Source of the DNA: Arthrobacter sunyaminii | GTDB taxonomy: Bacteria; Actinomycetota; Actinomycetes; Actinomycetales; Micrococcaceae | Reading direction: 5' to 3' | Assembly (NCBI RefSeq): GCF_018866305.1 | Contig: NZ_CP076456.1 | Location: 806,001-870,000, forward strand | Length of the DNA: 64,000 nt | In this document: in pieces, positions 41,839-50,000 of the stretch | Layout of the letters: each line of letters opens with the position of its first letter | How positions within the stretch are numbered: position 1 is the first letter of the stretch | Program-made: the position numbers and the translations under genes | Notes under the pieces: generated by a model | The model's input: only the letters and a program-made list of their open reading frames with translations | Told to the model about the DNA's origin: nothing | The model's database searches: none

Positions 41839-43362
41839 ATGGACTGGCTTGTCGTCATTTTGAATTTCATCGGGCAACAAATTCTCAACGTACCGGCCTA
41901 CCTCATTGGCATCATCACCGCTATCGGCCTGATCGCACTGCGCCGCAACTCCGGCCAGGTGGTGGGTGGGGCGCTGAAGGCCGCCCTGGGCTTCCTGATC
42001 CTCGGTGCGGGAGCAACGGTGGTGACGAACTCCCTGGATCCCCTCGGAACGCTCATCCTCGCGGTAACCGGTGCGCAGGGTGTGATTCCCACCAACGAGG
42101 TCATCACGGCTATTGCCCAGGAGGACTTCGGTGCCCAGAGCGCCTATGTCCTGACGCTTGGTTTTTTGGTGATGCTGTTGCTTGCCCGGTTCACGCCGCT
42201 GAAGTACGTCTTCCTCACGGGACACCACATGGTTTTTATGGCCACCATGCTCACCGTGGTGCTGTCGGTCGGTCTGGGCGAAGACCTGAGCTGGCTGGTG
42301 GTGATCATCGGAGCGGTTCTCCTGGGCGTTGTCATGGTGGTGATGCCGGCCTTTGTCCATCCCTGGACCAAAAAAGTTACCGGTAATGACACCATCGCCA
42401 TCGGACACTTCGGAACTCTCGGATACATTGCGGCCGGTGCCGCAGGCCAGGCGGTGGGCCGCCGCAGCAAATCGACCGAGGACATCAAATTCCCGCAGGG
42501 CCTACGTTTCCTCCGGGATTCCATGGTGGCAACCGCTCTGTCCATGGTCCTGATCTACCTCGTCTTTTCCATTTGGGGTTTGATAGCTCTTCCCCGTGAC
42601 GAGGCACTGGCCATCTTTGACGTTGCCGATGCCGGGGCGTTCATCATGGCCGGTTTTGGTTTGGCACTTCAGTTCGGCGTGGGCGTGGCCATCATTCTTT
42701 ACGGTGTGCGCACCGTTTTGGGGGAGCTGGTTCCAGCGTTCCAGGGAATCGCCAATAAAGTTGTTCCCGGTGCCAAGGCGGCCCTGGACATCCCCATCGT
42801 TTTTCCCTTCGGTCAGAACGCTGTACTGATCGGGTTCCTCAGTTCATTCGCGGGCGGTCTGGTTGCCCTCGGGCTCCTGGCTGTTTGGCTCAACCCGGTC
42901 TTTGGGCTCGCCCTGATTCTTCCCGGCATGGTGCCCCACTTCTTCACCGGAGGCGGCGCCGGCGTTTACGGCAACGCCACCGGCGGACGCCGAGGTGCGA
43001 TGGCCGGCGGCTTCATCAACGGGGTCATCATCACGATCCTGCCCGCAATCCTGCTCCAGGTGCTCGGCGAATTCGGTTTCGCGAACAGCACCTTCGGCGA
43101 TGCGGACTTCGGCTGGTTCGGAACCATCATTGGGCTCAGCCTCCGGACCGGGACTGCAGGCGGAATTGTTCTCACCGTCCTGATCGCGTTGGTGCTCGTG
43201 GTCGCTGCGAGCATCTACCAACGCAAGGTCGTGGATGCGGGCTGGGTTCCCGGGGCCAAACGCGACAAATGGCTTGAGGAAGAAAAGGCAGCCGAGAAAG
43301 CACGTGCCGATGCCGCCAAAGCTGCCGCCAAGGATGCTGCCGACAAAGAGAAGGACGTGTAA
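41839..43362 (+). CDS. PTS EIIC component (UlaA/SgaT family)
   Basis: This 507-residue membrane transporter of the L-ascorbate PTS family has about 10-11 hydrophobic segments. Typical segments are ILNFIGQQILNVPAYLIGII near the start, TGHHMVFMATM, IAIGHFGTLGYIAAGAAGQ, NKVVPGAKAALDIPIVFPFG and GMVPHFFTGGGAGVYGNATG. ATG 41839 has AAAGGAG 8 nt upstream. The last 35 residues are a charged Ala/Lys/Asp-rich cytoplasmic tail, which I would not expect to be part of the transport core. No UlaD, UlaE, UlaF or UlaG genes are near, so the sugar is probably not ascorbate or uses another route. Confidence 0.92.
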   Translation: MDWLVVILNFIGQQILNVPAYLIGIITAIGLIALRRNSGQVVGGALKAALGFLILGAGATVVTNSLDPLGTLILAVTGAQGVIPTNEVITAIAQEDFGAQSAYVLTLGFLVMLLLARFTPLKYVFLTGHHMVFMATMLTVVLSVGLGEDLSWLVVIIGAVLLGVVMVVMPAFVHPWTKKVTGNDTIAIGHFGTLGYIAAGAAGQAVGRRSKSTEDIKFPQGLRFLRDSMVATALSMVLIYLVFSIWGLIALPRDEALAIFDVADAGAFIMAGFGLALQFGVGVAIILYGVRTVLGELVPAFQGIANKVVPGAKAALDIPIVFPFGQNAVLIGFLSSFAGGLVALGLLAVWLNPVFGLALILPGMVPHFFTGGGAGVYGNATGGRRGAMAGGFINGVIITILPAILLQVLGEFGFANSTFGDADFGWFGTIIGLSLRTGTAGGIVLTVLIALVLVVAASIYQRKVVDAGWVPGAKRDKWLEEEKAAEKARADAAKAAAKDAADKEKDV

Positions 43363-43412
43363 ACAAGGCAGTACTGCGCTCCATAAAGACAGGCAGAAGA
43401 AATATCAGCAAT

Positions 43413-43468
43413 AAGCGGCCGTTGGCTATGCGGAATCCGAACAGGATCTGCGTAGCCAACGGCCGCTT
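43413..43468 (+). terminator. terminator of the PTS operon
   Basis: Perfect 16-bp arms (43413-43428 and 43453-43468; AAGCGGCCGTTGGCTA and its complement) enclose a 24-nt loop, and TTTGG follows the stem. It is the longest perfect stem I found in this window. Confidence 0.75.
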
Positions 43469-43603
43469 TGGTGCGTGGTGCCACTCCCGGCTTGGACCCG
43501 CTGCCGCACCCGCTTGAGGACGCCGCAACACAGGCGAAATGAATAAGGTGCTGCACGCCCGTCATGCTTACGCTGGCCTTTCCGGACGTGAGGAGCACCA
43601 GCC

Positions 43604-44812
43604 ATGAAACGCAGAATTCCCCAGTACAAAGAACTCCGAGACCTGGTCCAGTTCAAACCCTTTGATCTGGACCGGCGGCGGGCACGGCTGGCGAAAGCCA
43701 CCAATGTCTGGGAACTGCGCGACATCGCGAAGCGGCGGATTCCCGCGGCAGCCTTCGACTACGTGGACGGCGGCTCGTTCGGCGAGCACGCCCTGAACCG
43801 CAACCGCGCCGCGTTCGATGACGTCGAATTTGTTCCGCACGTGCTGCGCGACGTCACCGGCGTGGACCTGCGCACCAAGATCGCCGGCACGGAGTCGGCG
43901 CTGCCCGTGGGCATCGGGCCCACCGGCCTGACCCGGCTCATGCACACTGAAGGCGAGATCGGAGGAGCCCAGGCCGCGGCCGCGTTCGGCATTCCGTTTT
44001 CACTGTCCACCATGGGCACGGCCTCGATCGAGGAGCTCGCCGCTGAAGTGCCCGACGCCGCCAAATGGTTCCAGCTCTACCTCTGGAAGGACCGCGGCCG
44101 GTCCCGGGAACTGGTGAACCGTGCCGCCGCCGCAGGCTACGGCGCGCTGATCGTCACGGTGGACACCCCCGTGGCTGGCGCCCGGCTGCGGGACACCCGC
44201 AACGGCATGACCATGCCGCCCACCCTCACGCCCAAGACCGTCCTGGACGCGTCCTACCGGCCCGAGTGGTGGTTCAACTTCCTCACCACCAAACCGCTGG
44301 GTTTCGCGAACTTCGAGGGCGAGCGGGTCTCCCTGGCAGAGACCGTCAACACCATGTTTGAGCCCTCCCTGAACTTCGAAGATCTGGGATGGCTGCGCGA
44401 GACCTGGCCCGGAAAACTGATCGTCAAGGGCATCCAGTCACCACAGGACGCGGTGGAATCCTTCGCCCGCGGCGCCGACGCCATTGTGGTGTCCAACCAC
44501 GGCGGCCGGCAGTTGGACCGGGCCCCGGTGCCGCTGCGGATCCTGCCCGAGATCCGCTCCGCCGTCGGGCCCGACGCCGAAATCATTCTGGACTCGGGCA
44601 TCATGTCCGGCGGCGACATCGTGGCCGCGATCGCCGCCGGGGCTGACTTCACGCTGATCGGCCGGGCCTATCTCTACGGGCTGATGGCCGGCGGCCGGCA
44701 GGGCGCCGAACGGACGCTGGAGCTGCTGCGCACCGAAATGACAGTGGTGATGCAGCTGCTCGGGGTCACCAGTTTGGCCGAGCTGACGCCGGAGCATGTG
44801 CGCCGGGTCTAG
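43604..44812 (+). CDS. FMN-dependent alpha-hydroxy-acid dehydrogenase (LldD-like)
   Basis: This 402-residue flavoprotein oxidises an L-2-hydroxy acid to the 2-oxo acid, probably L-lactate to pyruvate. It has the N-terminal FDYVDGGSFGEHALNRNRAAF, the FMN segment FSLSTMGTASIEELA, the active-site histidine in SNHGGRQLDRAPVPL, and the flavin-phosphate region DSGIMSGGDIVAAIAAGAD. ATG 43604 has GAGGAG upstream. It is monocistronic. The family also contains (S)-mandelate dehydrogenase, so it could supply benzoylformate to the decarboxylase at 6870. The sequence looks closer to actinobacterial LldD and the distance of 35 kb argues for lactate. Confidence 0.87.
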   Translation: MKRRIPQYKELRDLVQFKPFDLDRRRARLAKATNVWELRDIAKRRIPAAAFDYVDGGSFGEHALNRNRAAFDDVEFVPHVLRDVTGVDLRTKIAGTESALPVGIGPTGLTRLMHTEGEIGGAQAAAAFGIPFSLSTMGTASIEELAAEVPDAAKWFQLYLWKDRGRSRELVNRAAAAGYGALIVTVDTPVAGARLRDTRNGMTMPPTLTPKTVLDASYRPEWWFNFLTTKPLGFANFEGERVSLAETVNTMFEPSLNFEDLGWLRETWPGKLIVKGIQSPQDAVESFARGADAIVVSNHGGRQLDRAPVPLRILPEIRSAVGPDAEIILDSGIMSGGDIVAAIAAGADFTLIGRAYLYGLMAGGRQGAERTLELLRTEMTVVMQLLGVTSLAELTPEHVRRV

Positions 44813-44817
44813 GCGCC

Positions 44818-45633
44818 TTATTCCTTGACCGCCCCTTCGAGCATGCCCTTGATGAAGTGCCGCTGCAGGATGAAGTAGAGCACCACCACGGGCAGCGCCA
44901 CCAGCACGGCACCGGCTGCCAGCAGGGCGGTGCCCTGCGTGTACTGGCCCTGGAAAAACGCCAGGCCCAGCGGAGCCGTGCGGAACGCGCCGGTGGGGGA
45001 CATGACCAGGGGAATCAGGAATTCGTTCCAGGTCCACATGAACACCAGCACCACCATGGTGGTGATTGCCGGGCGGCCCATGGGCATCAGGATGGACCAC
45101 AAAATGCGTCCCGGGGAGGCGCCGTCCATCCGCGCCGCGTCCACGATCGCCGGGCTGACGCCGCGGAAATAGGTGCGCATCCAGTACGTCCCGAAGGCCA
45201 CCGACTGCGCCACCTGCGGCATGGCCACCGCCCACACCGTATCCGTCAGGCCCAGGGCCCGCAGGTCGAAGAAGAGTGGAACCACTATGGCTTCGGCCGG
45301 CACCATGATGCCCAGCAGGAACAGGTAGAACAGGGCCTGGCTGCCGCGGAACGTCATGGTGCCGAAGGCGTAACCGGCCAGCACCGAGAGCACCACGGTC
45401 AGGGACACCACAATCACAGCCACCAGGACCGAGGTCCCCATGTACTGCCCGAAGCGGCCCTCTTCCCAGGCCGCCAGGAAGTTGCCGGGATGAAAGGCTC
45501 CGTCCCGGCCCGCCGCGGCATCCCGGGGGCCGAAGGCCTCCGCCAGGATGGTCAGCATGGGCGCCAGGACCAGCAGGGAAAAGACAATCAAAACGGCATA
45601 GTTGAGGAAGCGTTCAGTGCTGCTGACCTTCAC
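44818..45633 (-). CDS. carbohydrate ABC transporter permease (MalG type)
   Basis: This 271-residue inner-membrane permease has six hydrophobic segments and an EAA loop reading IVDAARMDGASPGRILWSIL. The C-terminal FILQRHFIKGMLEGAVKE ending is typical of MalG-like sugar permeases. GTG 45633 overlaps the stop of the partner permease (GTGA). It is the last gene of a kinase/binding protein/permease operon. No dedicated ATPase gene is present, as is usual for such systems, which borrow a shared MsmK-type ATPase. Confidence 0.92.
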   Translation of the reverse strand: MKVSSTERFLNYAVLIVFSLLVLAPMLTILAEAFGPRDAAAGRDGAFHPGNFLAAWEEGRFGQYMGTSVLVAVIVVSLTVVLSVLAGYAFGTMTFRGSQALFYLFLLGIMVPAEAIVVPLFFDLRALGLTDTVWAVAMPQVAQSVAFGTYWMRTYFRGVSPAIVDAARMDGASPGRILWSILMPMGRPAITTMVVLVFMWTWNEFLIPLVMSPTGAFRTAPLGLAFFQGQYTQGTALLAAGAVLVALPVVVLYFILQRHFIKGMLEGAVKE

Positions 45634-46565
45634 GGGTTCCGCTCTCCGATCCGGTTCACAACCGCGGTAATGGCAAAAATCAGGACGGTCAGGGTGACGC
45701 CCACGGCGGCTGCGGATCCCACCTCGCCCAGCTCAAAGGCCCGCCGGTACACCTCATAGCTGGGCACCGTGGTGGAACTGCCCGGTCCGCCGCTGGTGGT
45801 CACGTAAATCAGGTCAAAGGTCTTGAGCGAGGCCACAATGGTCAGGGTCAGGGCCACGGTGATCTCGGCCCGCACCGACGGCACGATGATGGCGAAAAAC
45901 TCCCGCATCGCTCCGGCGCCGTCCAGCCGGGCGGACTCAAACTGCTCCACCGGAATGCGCGCCATTCCCGCCAGCAGCAGCACCGTCACCAAACCGGTGG
46001 ACACCCAGGTCCCAATGAGCCCGACGGCGGGAAGCGAGAAGGTGTAGTCGCCCAGCCAGGGGCGGGTCAGGGCCTCCAGCCCCACAAACCGCAGAAAGGT
46101 GTTCAGGGTGCCGTCGGGAGCGTAAATCTGCCGCCACGCCACGGCCACCACCACCATGGCAATGACCTGGGGCAGGAACACGATGGTGCGGAACACGGAC
46201 AAACCGTGCACCTTTGCCCGGGTCAGGACCGCCGCGAGCACCAGGCCCAGGCAGACGGGCAGAACGGCGTAGAAGAAGATGAACACCAGTGCGTGGCCAA
46301 AGGCGGAGCGCAGCCGGTCGTCGGAGAAAATGTCCGTGTAATTCTCCAGGCCCACAAAGGTGGCCAGCGTCAGTCCGTCCCAGTCGAACAGGGACAGATG
46401 CGCCGCCCGGCCCAGCGGATAGAGCATGAACGCCGCGTAGACGAGGAACGCGGGCAGGATAAACAGGTACGGCACGTACCAGCGCCCGCCGCGGCCGGTG
46501 CGGGACTTGCCGCCCCGGCCGGCCGCCGCCGTCGTACTCTCAGCCCGCGTTAGTGAAGTCGGCAT
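45630..46565 (-). CDS. carbohydrate ABC transporter permease (MalF type)
   Basis: This 311-residue permease has a polar basic N-terminus of about 30 residues and six membrane segments (first at WYVPYLFILPAFLVYAAFML). The EAA-loop segment is FESARLDGAGAMREFFAIIV. ATG 46565 overlaps the end of the binding-protein gene by 26 nt; I see no later acceptable start before the first membrane helix. It pairs with the MalG-type subunit. Confidence 0.88.
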   Translation of the reverse strand: MPTSLTRAESTTAAAGRGGKSRTGRGGRWYVPYLFILPAFLVYAAFMLYPLGRAAHLSLFDWDGLTLATFVGLENYTDIFSDDRLRSAFGHALVFIFFYAVLPVCLGLVLAAVLTRAKVHGLSVFRTIVFLPQVIAMVVVAVAWRQIYAPDGTLNTFLRFVGLEALTRPWLGDYTFSLPAVGLIGTWVSTGLVTVLLLAGMARIPVEQFESARLDGAGAMREFFAIIVPSVRAEITVALTLTIVASLKTFDLIYVTTSGGPGSSTTVPSYEVYRRAFELGEVGSAAAVGVTLTVLIFAITAVVNRIGERNP

Positions 46566-47910
46566 AATCCGTTTCCAGGGCCTGGGTGAATTCCTGCGGG
46601 GAAACCCTGCCGTCCAGCACGCCCTGAAGCGCCTCACCCATGGTGTCCGCCATGGTGGGGGTGGCGTAGTCCAGATAGGGGAGCAGCGCGCCGTCGGCGC
46701 TGACGGACCCGAACTCGGAGTAAACGTCCTGCAGCACGCCCGACTCCGGGGCGTACTTCTGCGTGTCAACGACGGGCAGGTTGCCCGTTTCGGCCAGGAT
46801 GGCCATGGCCTCGTCGCTGGTGATGAAGTTGATGTATGCCGCGGCAAGGTCCGGGTTTTCGGATTCGCTGGTGACCGTGAACGGCAGCCCGGTGCCGCCG
46901 GTGGTCTTGGGCGCTTCACCGGCGGCATCGGCGGGGACAAAGAATCCGACGTCATCGCCCATGGCGTCCTGCAGGTCCGCGGCCAGCCACGAACCTCCCA
47001 TGAGGAACACGCCGTCACCGGCGGCGAGTGACTGCCACGCGGCGTCGTAGTCGGTGCCGTTCACGCCGTCGTTGAAATATCCCTTGGACTGCCAGTCGGC
47101 CAGTTTCTGCGCCGCGGCCTCGTTTTCCGGCGTGGTCCAGGACGCGCCTGCGTTGCCGAAGCCCAGCTTCTGCACGTCCTCCGTGGACACCATGGATCCC
47201 TGCACCGGTCCGAACACGTGCAGCGCCGGCCACTTCTCAATGTTGCCCAGCAGCATCGGCGTCTCGCCGGCGTCCTTGGCGGTTTCCATCGCCGCTTCAA
47301 AACCCGCCCAGTCCTCGGGCACGTCCAGGCCCAGCTCGGCCAGTTTGGACTTGCTGTAGAAAACGCCCACCACTTCGCCCACCTGCGGCAGCCCGTACAG
47401 GCTGCCGCTGCCGAAGGTCTTGCCGTCCTCGCTGTACTTCGAATACTGCAGCACGCTCGCCGGGTAGCGGTCCTCCCAGCCGTATAACCCGGCCCAGGGA
47501 TCAAGCGGCAGCAGCTGCCCGGCGGCCACAAAGGCACCCATGGCGTTGCGGCCGTTGTTGGCCTCGACCACGTCCGGGGCGTCGTCACCGCTGAGCGCCA
47601 GCCGCAGCGTGGTGGCCAGATCGTCGAAGGACTGCGAATTCCGTTCAATGGTGATGTTGGGGTACTTGGCCATGAACGCCTCGTTGAGCTGGGTCATCTG
47701 CTCGTTCTGGCCGCCGCGCACCTCCTGGTCCCAGACCGTGAGGGTCTGCTCGCCCATGGCCGAGACATCGGTCTGGATGGTGGCGCTGGGGTCGCGTTCC
47801 TCGGGGGCGTCACTGCCCGATCTGGGAGTGCAGGCGGTGAGGGACAGGGCGGCGGCGGACAGGGCGGCAGTAAGCCCCATGCCCAGTCGGCGACGGCGGG
47901 AAGTAGTCAT
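46540..47910 (-). CDS. extracellular sugar-binding lipoprotein (ABC transporter)
   Basis: This 456-residue binding protein of the maltose/multiple-sugar family has a Tat-like or Sec lipoprotein signal (MTTSRRRRLGMGLTAALSAA, then LSLTAC with the lipid cysteine). The mature part has LTVWDQEVRGGQNEQMTQLN, DAPDVVEANNGRNAMG and the GVFLMGGSWLAADLQDAMG segment. ATG 47910 has AAGGAAG upstream. An in-frame ATG at 47964 overlaps the kinase stop as ATGA and is an alternative that would add 18 residues. The ligand is probably an oligosaccharide or glycoside, judged from the neighbouring GH4 enzyme. Confidence 0.9.
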   Translation of the reverse strand: MTTSRRRRLGMGLTAALSAAALSLTACTPRSGSDAPEERDPSATIQTDVSAMGEQTLTVWDQEVRGGQNEQMTQLNEAFMAKYPNITIERNSQSFDDLATTLRLALSGDDAPDVVEANNGRNAMGAFVAAGQLLPLDPWAGLYGWEDRYPASVLQYSKYSEDGKTFGSGSLYGLPQVGEVVGVFYSKSKLAELGLDVPEDWAGFEAAMETAKDAGETPMLLGNIEKWPALHVFGPVQGSMVSTEDVQKLGFGNAGASWTTPENEAAAQKLADWQSKGYFNDGVNGTDYDAAWQSLAAGDGVFLMGGSWLAADLQDAMGDDVGFFVPADAAGEAPKTTGGTGLPFTVTSESENPDLAAAYINFITSDEAMAILAETGNLPVVDTQKYAPESGVLQDVYSEFGSVSADGALLPYLDYATPTMADTMGEALQGVLDGRVSPQEFTQALETDYADFTNAG

Positions 47911-47960
47911 GGAATCTTCCTTACTGGACAGGCGGCTAAAGATGAGCCGGGATGCGGTGT

Positions 47961-49040
47961 TCATGAAAAGGCCTCCACCTCGGTGAGCAGGCCAAAGGTT
48001 GCCTCCGCGCGGCGGACGGCGTTTTGGGCTTTGTCGGTCAGGACCTCATCGAGGAAGCCGTAACGGCGGACGACGTCGGCGGCCTCCTCGCCGCGGGAAG
48101 CGCTGGCTTTGGCGGCTTTCCACCAGTCCACGATGTCGCCCCAGCCGGGCGCGGCAAGGGAACCGCCGAAGTGCTGCACGGCCAGGGCCGAACACAGCGA
48201 AGCGAAGAGCAGCCGCTGGCGCAGCGGCCACTGGTCCAGGGTGCCCACCACCATGGCGGCAGCGAACACGTCACCGGCACCGGTGGGATCCAGGGCGTTG
48301 ACGCGCAGGCCCGGCACGGAGGCGGTTTCACCGGTGGAGGCATCGGAGGCAATGGCCCCGGCGGCGCCCTTGGTGACGACGGCGAGCGGAACCTGGTCGG
48401 AGAGCTTCCCCAGGGCATCCTCTGCGGAGTCCGTGCGGGTGTACGCCATGGCCTCAATGTCATTGGGCAGGAAGGCATGGCACAGGTGCAGATCCGCGAG
48501 CACGGCCGGGTCCCACGCCCCCGAGGGATCCCAGCCCACGTCCGCGAAGACCAGGGTTTCGCCCGTGCCGTAGTCCTTCCACCAGGGCTCCTGCCCGTCC
48601 GGCCGGACCAGTTCGCCAAAGACGGCGCGGGCGGGCGGGGGAACACCGATCAGCTCCCGCTGCGTCACGGGGATGGGATGGCCGTGGGTCACCATGCTCC
48701 GGTCGCCCTGCCAGGAGAGTGACACAGTGACGGCGGAGTGCCAGCCGCGGAACGTGCGGGAACGGCCGAGGTTGATCTTTTCCTGCTCGGCAAGCAGTGT
48801 CCAGGCCCACGCACCGTAGGCGTCGTCACCGAATCCTGCAGCCAAACCGGTGTCCAGTCCCAGCCGGGAGGCGGCCACGGCAAGGTTGGCAATGCCGCCG
48901 GGGAGCGAGCCCATGCCGTCTGCCCACACCTCGGTTCCGGGCCTGGGGGCGGCGGGGAGTCCGGTAAAGACGATGTCGAAGAACAAGGACCCGGTGAGGA
49001 ACAGGTCCAGTTGCGCTTCGGAGCTGCCGGCAGTTGTCAC
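47961..49040 (-). CDS. PfkB family carbohydrate kinase
   Basis: This 359-residue ribokinase-fold kinase has the N-terminal sugar-site segment GSLPGGIANLAVAASRLGLD and the C-terminal PfkB signature NALDPTGAGDVFAAAMVVG, which holds the catalytic aspartate. GTG 49040 has GAGGAA 6 nt upstream. It is the first gene of the glycoside transporter operon and is divergent from the DeoR/GH4 pair. Because GH4 6-phospho-glycosidases need a phosphorylated substrate and no PTS is here, this kinase may phosphorylate the imported glycoside or the released sugar. Confidence 0.87.
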   Translation of the reverse strand: MTTAGSSEAQLDLFLTGSLFFDIVFTGLPAAPRPGTEVWADGMGSLPGGIANLAVAASRLGLDTGLAAGFGDDAYGAWAWTLLAEQEKINLGRSRTFRGWHSAVTVSLSWQGDRSMVTHGHPIPVTQRELIGVPPPARAVFGELVRPDGQEPWWKDYGTGETLVFADVGWDPSGAWDPAVLADLHLCHAFLPNDIEAMAYTRTDSAEDALGKLSDQVPLAVVTKGAAGAIASDASTGETASVPGLRVNALDPTGAGDVFAAAMVVGTLDQWPLRQRLLFASLCSALAVQHFGGSLAAPGWGDIVDWWKAAKASASRGEEAADVVRRYGFLDEVLTDKAQNAVRRAEATFGLLTEVEAFS

Positions 49041-49149
49041 CCGGTTCCTCTTCCTTGTCCTTGTCCGCAGTCCTGCGCCGGCATCTGTGGCGGCTGGGCT
49101 GCAGGAGGATGCTGTGACTGATGTTGCATTGCCCTTGGGACGCTAACAC

Positions 49150-49161
49150 GCACAATTGTGC
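49150..49161. promoter_or_regulatory. palindromic operator 1 in the kinase-deoR region
   Basis: GCACAATTGTGC is a perfect 12-bp palindrome, 110 bp before the kinase start and 60 bp before deoR. It is a candidate DeoR operator. Confidence 0.5.
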
Positions 49162-49165
49162 AGAA

Positions 49166-49186
49166 CAAGCACGAATAAAGTGCTTG
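49166..49186. promoter_or_regulatory. palindromic operator 2 and deoR -35 region
   Basis: CAAGCAC (49166-49172) and GTGCTTG (49180-49186) form a perfect inverted repeat around 7 nt. The right arm overlaps TTGAAG (49184-49189), the -35 of a promoter whose -10 TAGGGT (49208-49213) lies 18 nt on. Binding should repress deoR. Confidence 0.55.
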
Positions 49187-49207
49187 AAGCTGGCTGATTT
49201 TGACTGT

Positions 49208-49213
49208 TAGGGT
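49208..49213 (+). promoter_or_regulatory. -10 box of a leaderless transcript (deoR)
   Basis: TAGGGT ends 7 nt before ATG 49221, and no ribosome site is present. The spacing indicates a leaderless mRNA. Confidence 0.5.
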
Positions 49214-49220
49214 CACTTGC

Positions 49221-50000
49221 ATGCTCACTGACAGCAGGCGGTCCGCCATTCTGCACCGGGTGCGGGAGGCCGGAAGCGCTTCGGTGGCGGACCTTGCCCG
49301 GCTGGTGGACGCCAGTGAATCCACCATCCGGCGGGACCTGAACACTCTTCACGGGCAGGGCCTGCTGCGCCGGGTCCGCGGCGGAGGCACCGGCGTCGAG
49401 CACCCCGGCGCAGAAGCCATCCCGGAACCCGACGCGGTGCCCTTCGCTGAGGTGGCTGCGCATTCGTCCTCCACCAAACAGCGGATCGCCGTCCGCGCCG
49501 CGCAGCTGGTGGGCGACGGCGACGTCGTCGTCCTGGACATTGGAACCACCACCGCCCTGATCGCCCGCGAACTCCGCGGCCGCCCGGTCACCGTGATCAC
49601 CGCCAGCGTTGCCGTTCTGGATGAACTGCGCGGCGATCCGGCCACCGAACTGATCCTGCTCGGCGGAGTGCTGCGCCGTTCCTACCATTCGCTGGTGGGA
49701 ACACTGACCGAGGAAGCGCTGCACCGGCTGCGCGCCACCATCTGCTTCCTGGGCACGTCCGGAGTGCAGCCGGACGGCACCGTCATGGACACCACCGGCA
49801 CGGAGGTGCCGGTCAAACGGGCCATTCTCGGTACGGCTCCGCATGTTGTGCTGGTGGCTGATGAAACCAAATTCCCCGGGACCGGCGTCCTGCCGGTCTG
49901 TGCCGCGGCAGCCGTCTCCACGGTGGTCACTGCGGCTTCCTCCCACCAGCCCACCCTGGACGTGTTCCGGCGGGCAGGAAGTGACGTCATCACCGTATGA
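49221..50000 (+). CDS. DeoR family transcriptional regulator
   Basis: This 259-residue DeoR regulator has an N-terminal HTH (SVADLARLVDASESTIRRDL) and a sugar-phosphate sensor domain with DIGTTTALIARELRG and RSYHSLVGTLTEEAL. I chose ATG 49221 because it matches the usual N-terminus of the family and follows a -10 box by 7 nt. The stop overlaps the GH4 start as ATGA. Its probable effector is a sugar phosphate from the glycoside pathway, and its probable sites are the two palindromes upstream. Confidence 0.9.
   Translation: MLTDSRRSAILHRVREAGSASVADLARLVDASESTIRRDLNTLHGQGLLRRVRGGGTGVEHPGAEAIPEPDAVPFAEVAAHSSSTKQRIAVRAAQLVGDGDVVVLDIGTTTALIARELRGRPVTVITASVAVLDELRGDPATELILLGGVLRRSYHSLVGTLTEEALHRLRATICFLGTSGVQPDGTVMDTTGTEVPVKRAILGTAPHVVLVADETKFPGTGVLPVCAAAAVSTVVTAASSHQPTLDVFRRAGSDVITV

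Noticed and set aside
43604..44812. Calling the FMN hydroxy-acid dehydrogenase a mandelate dehydrogenase
   Set aside because: It would complete the benzoylformate route, but the sequence looks closer to LldD and it lies 35 kb from the decarboxylase; kept only as an alternative.
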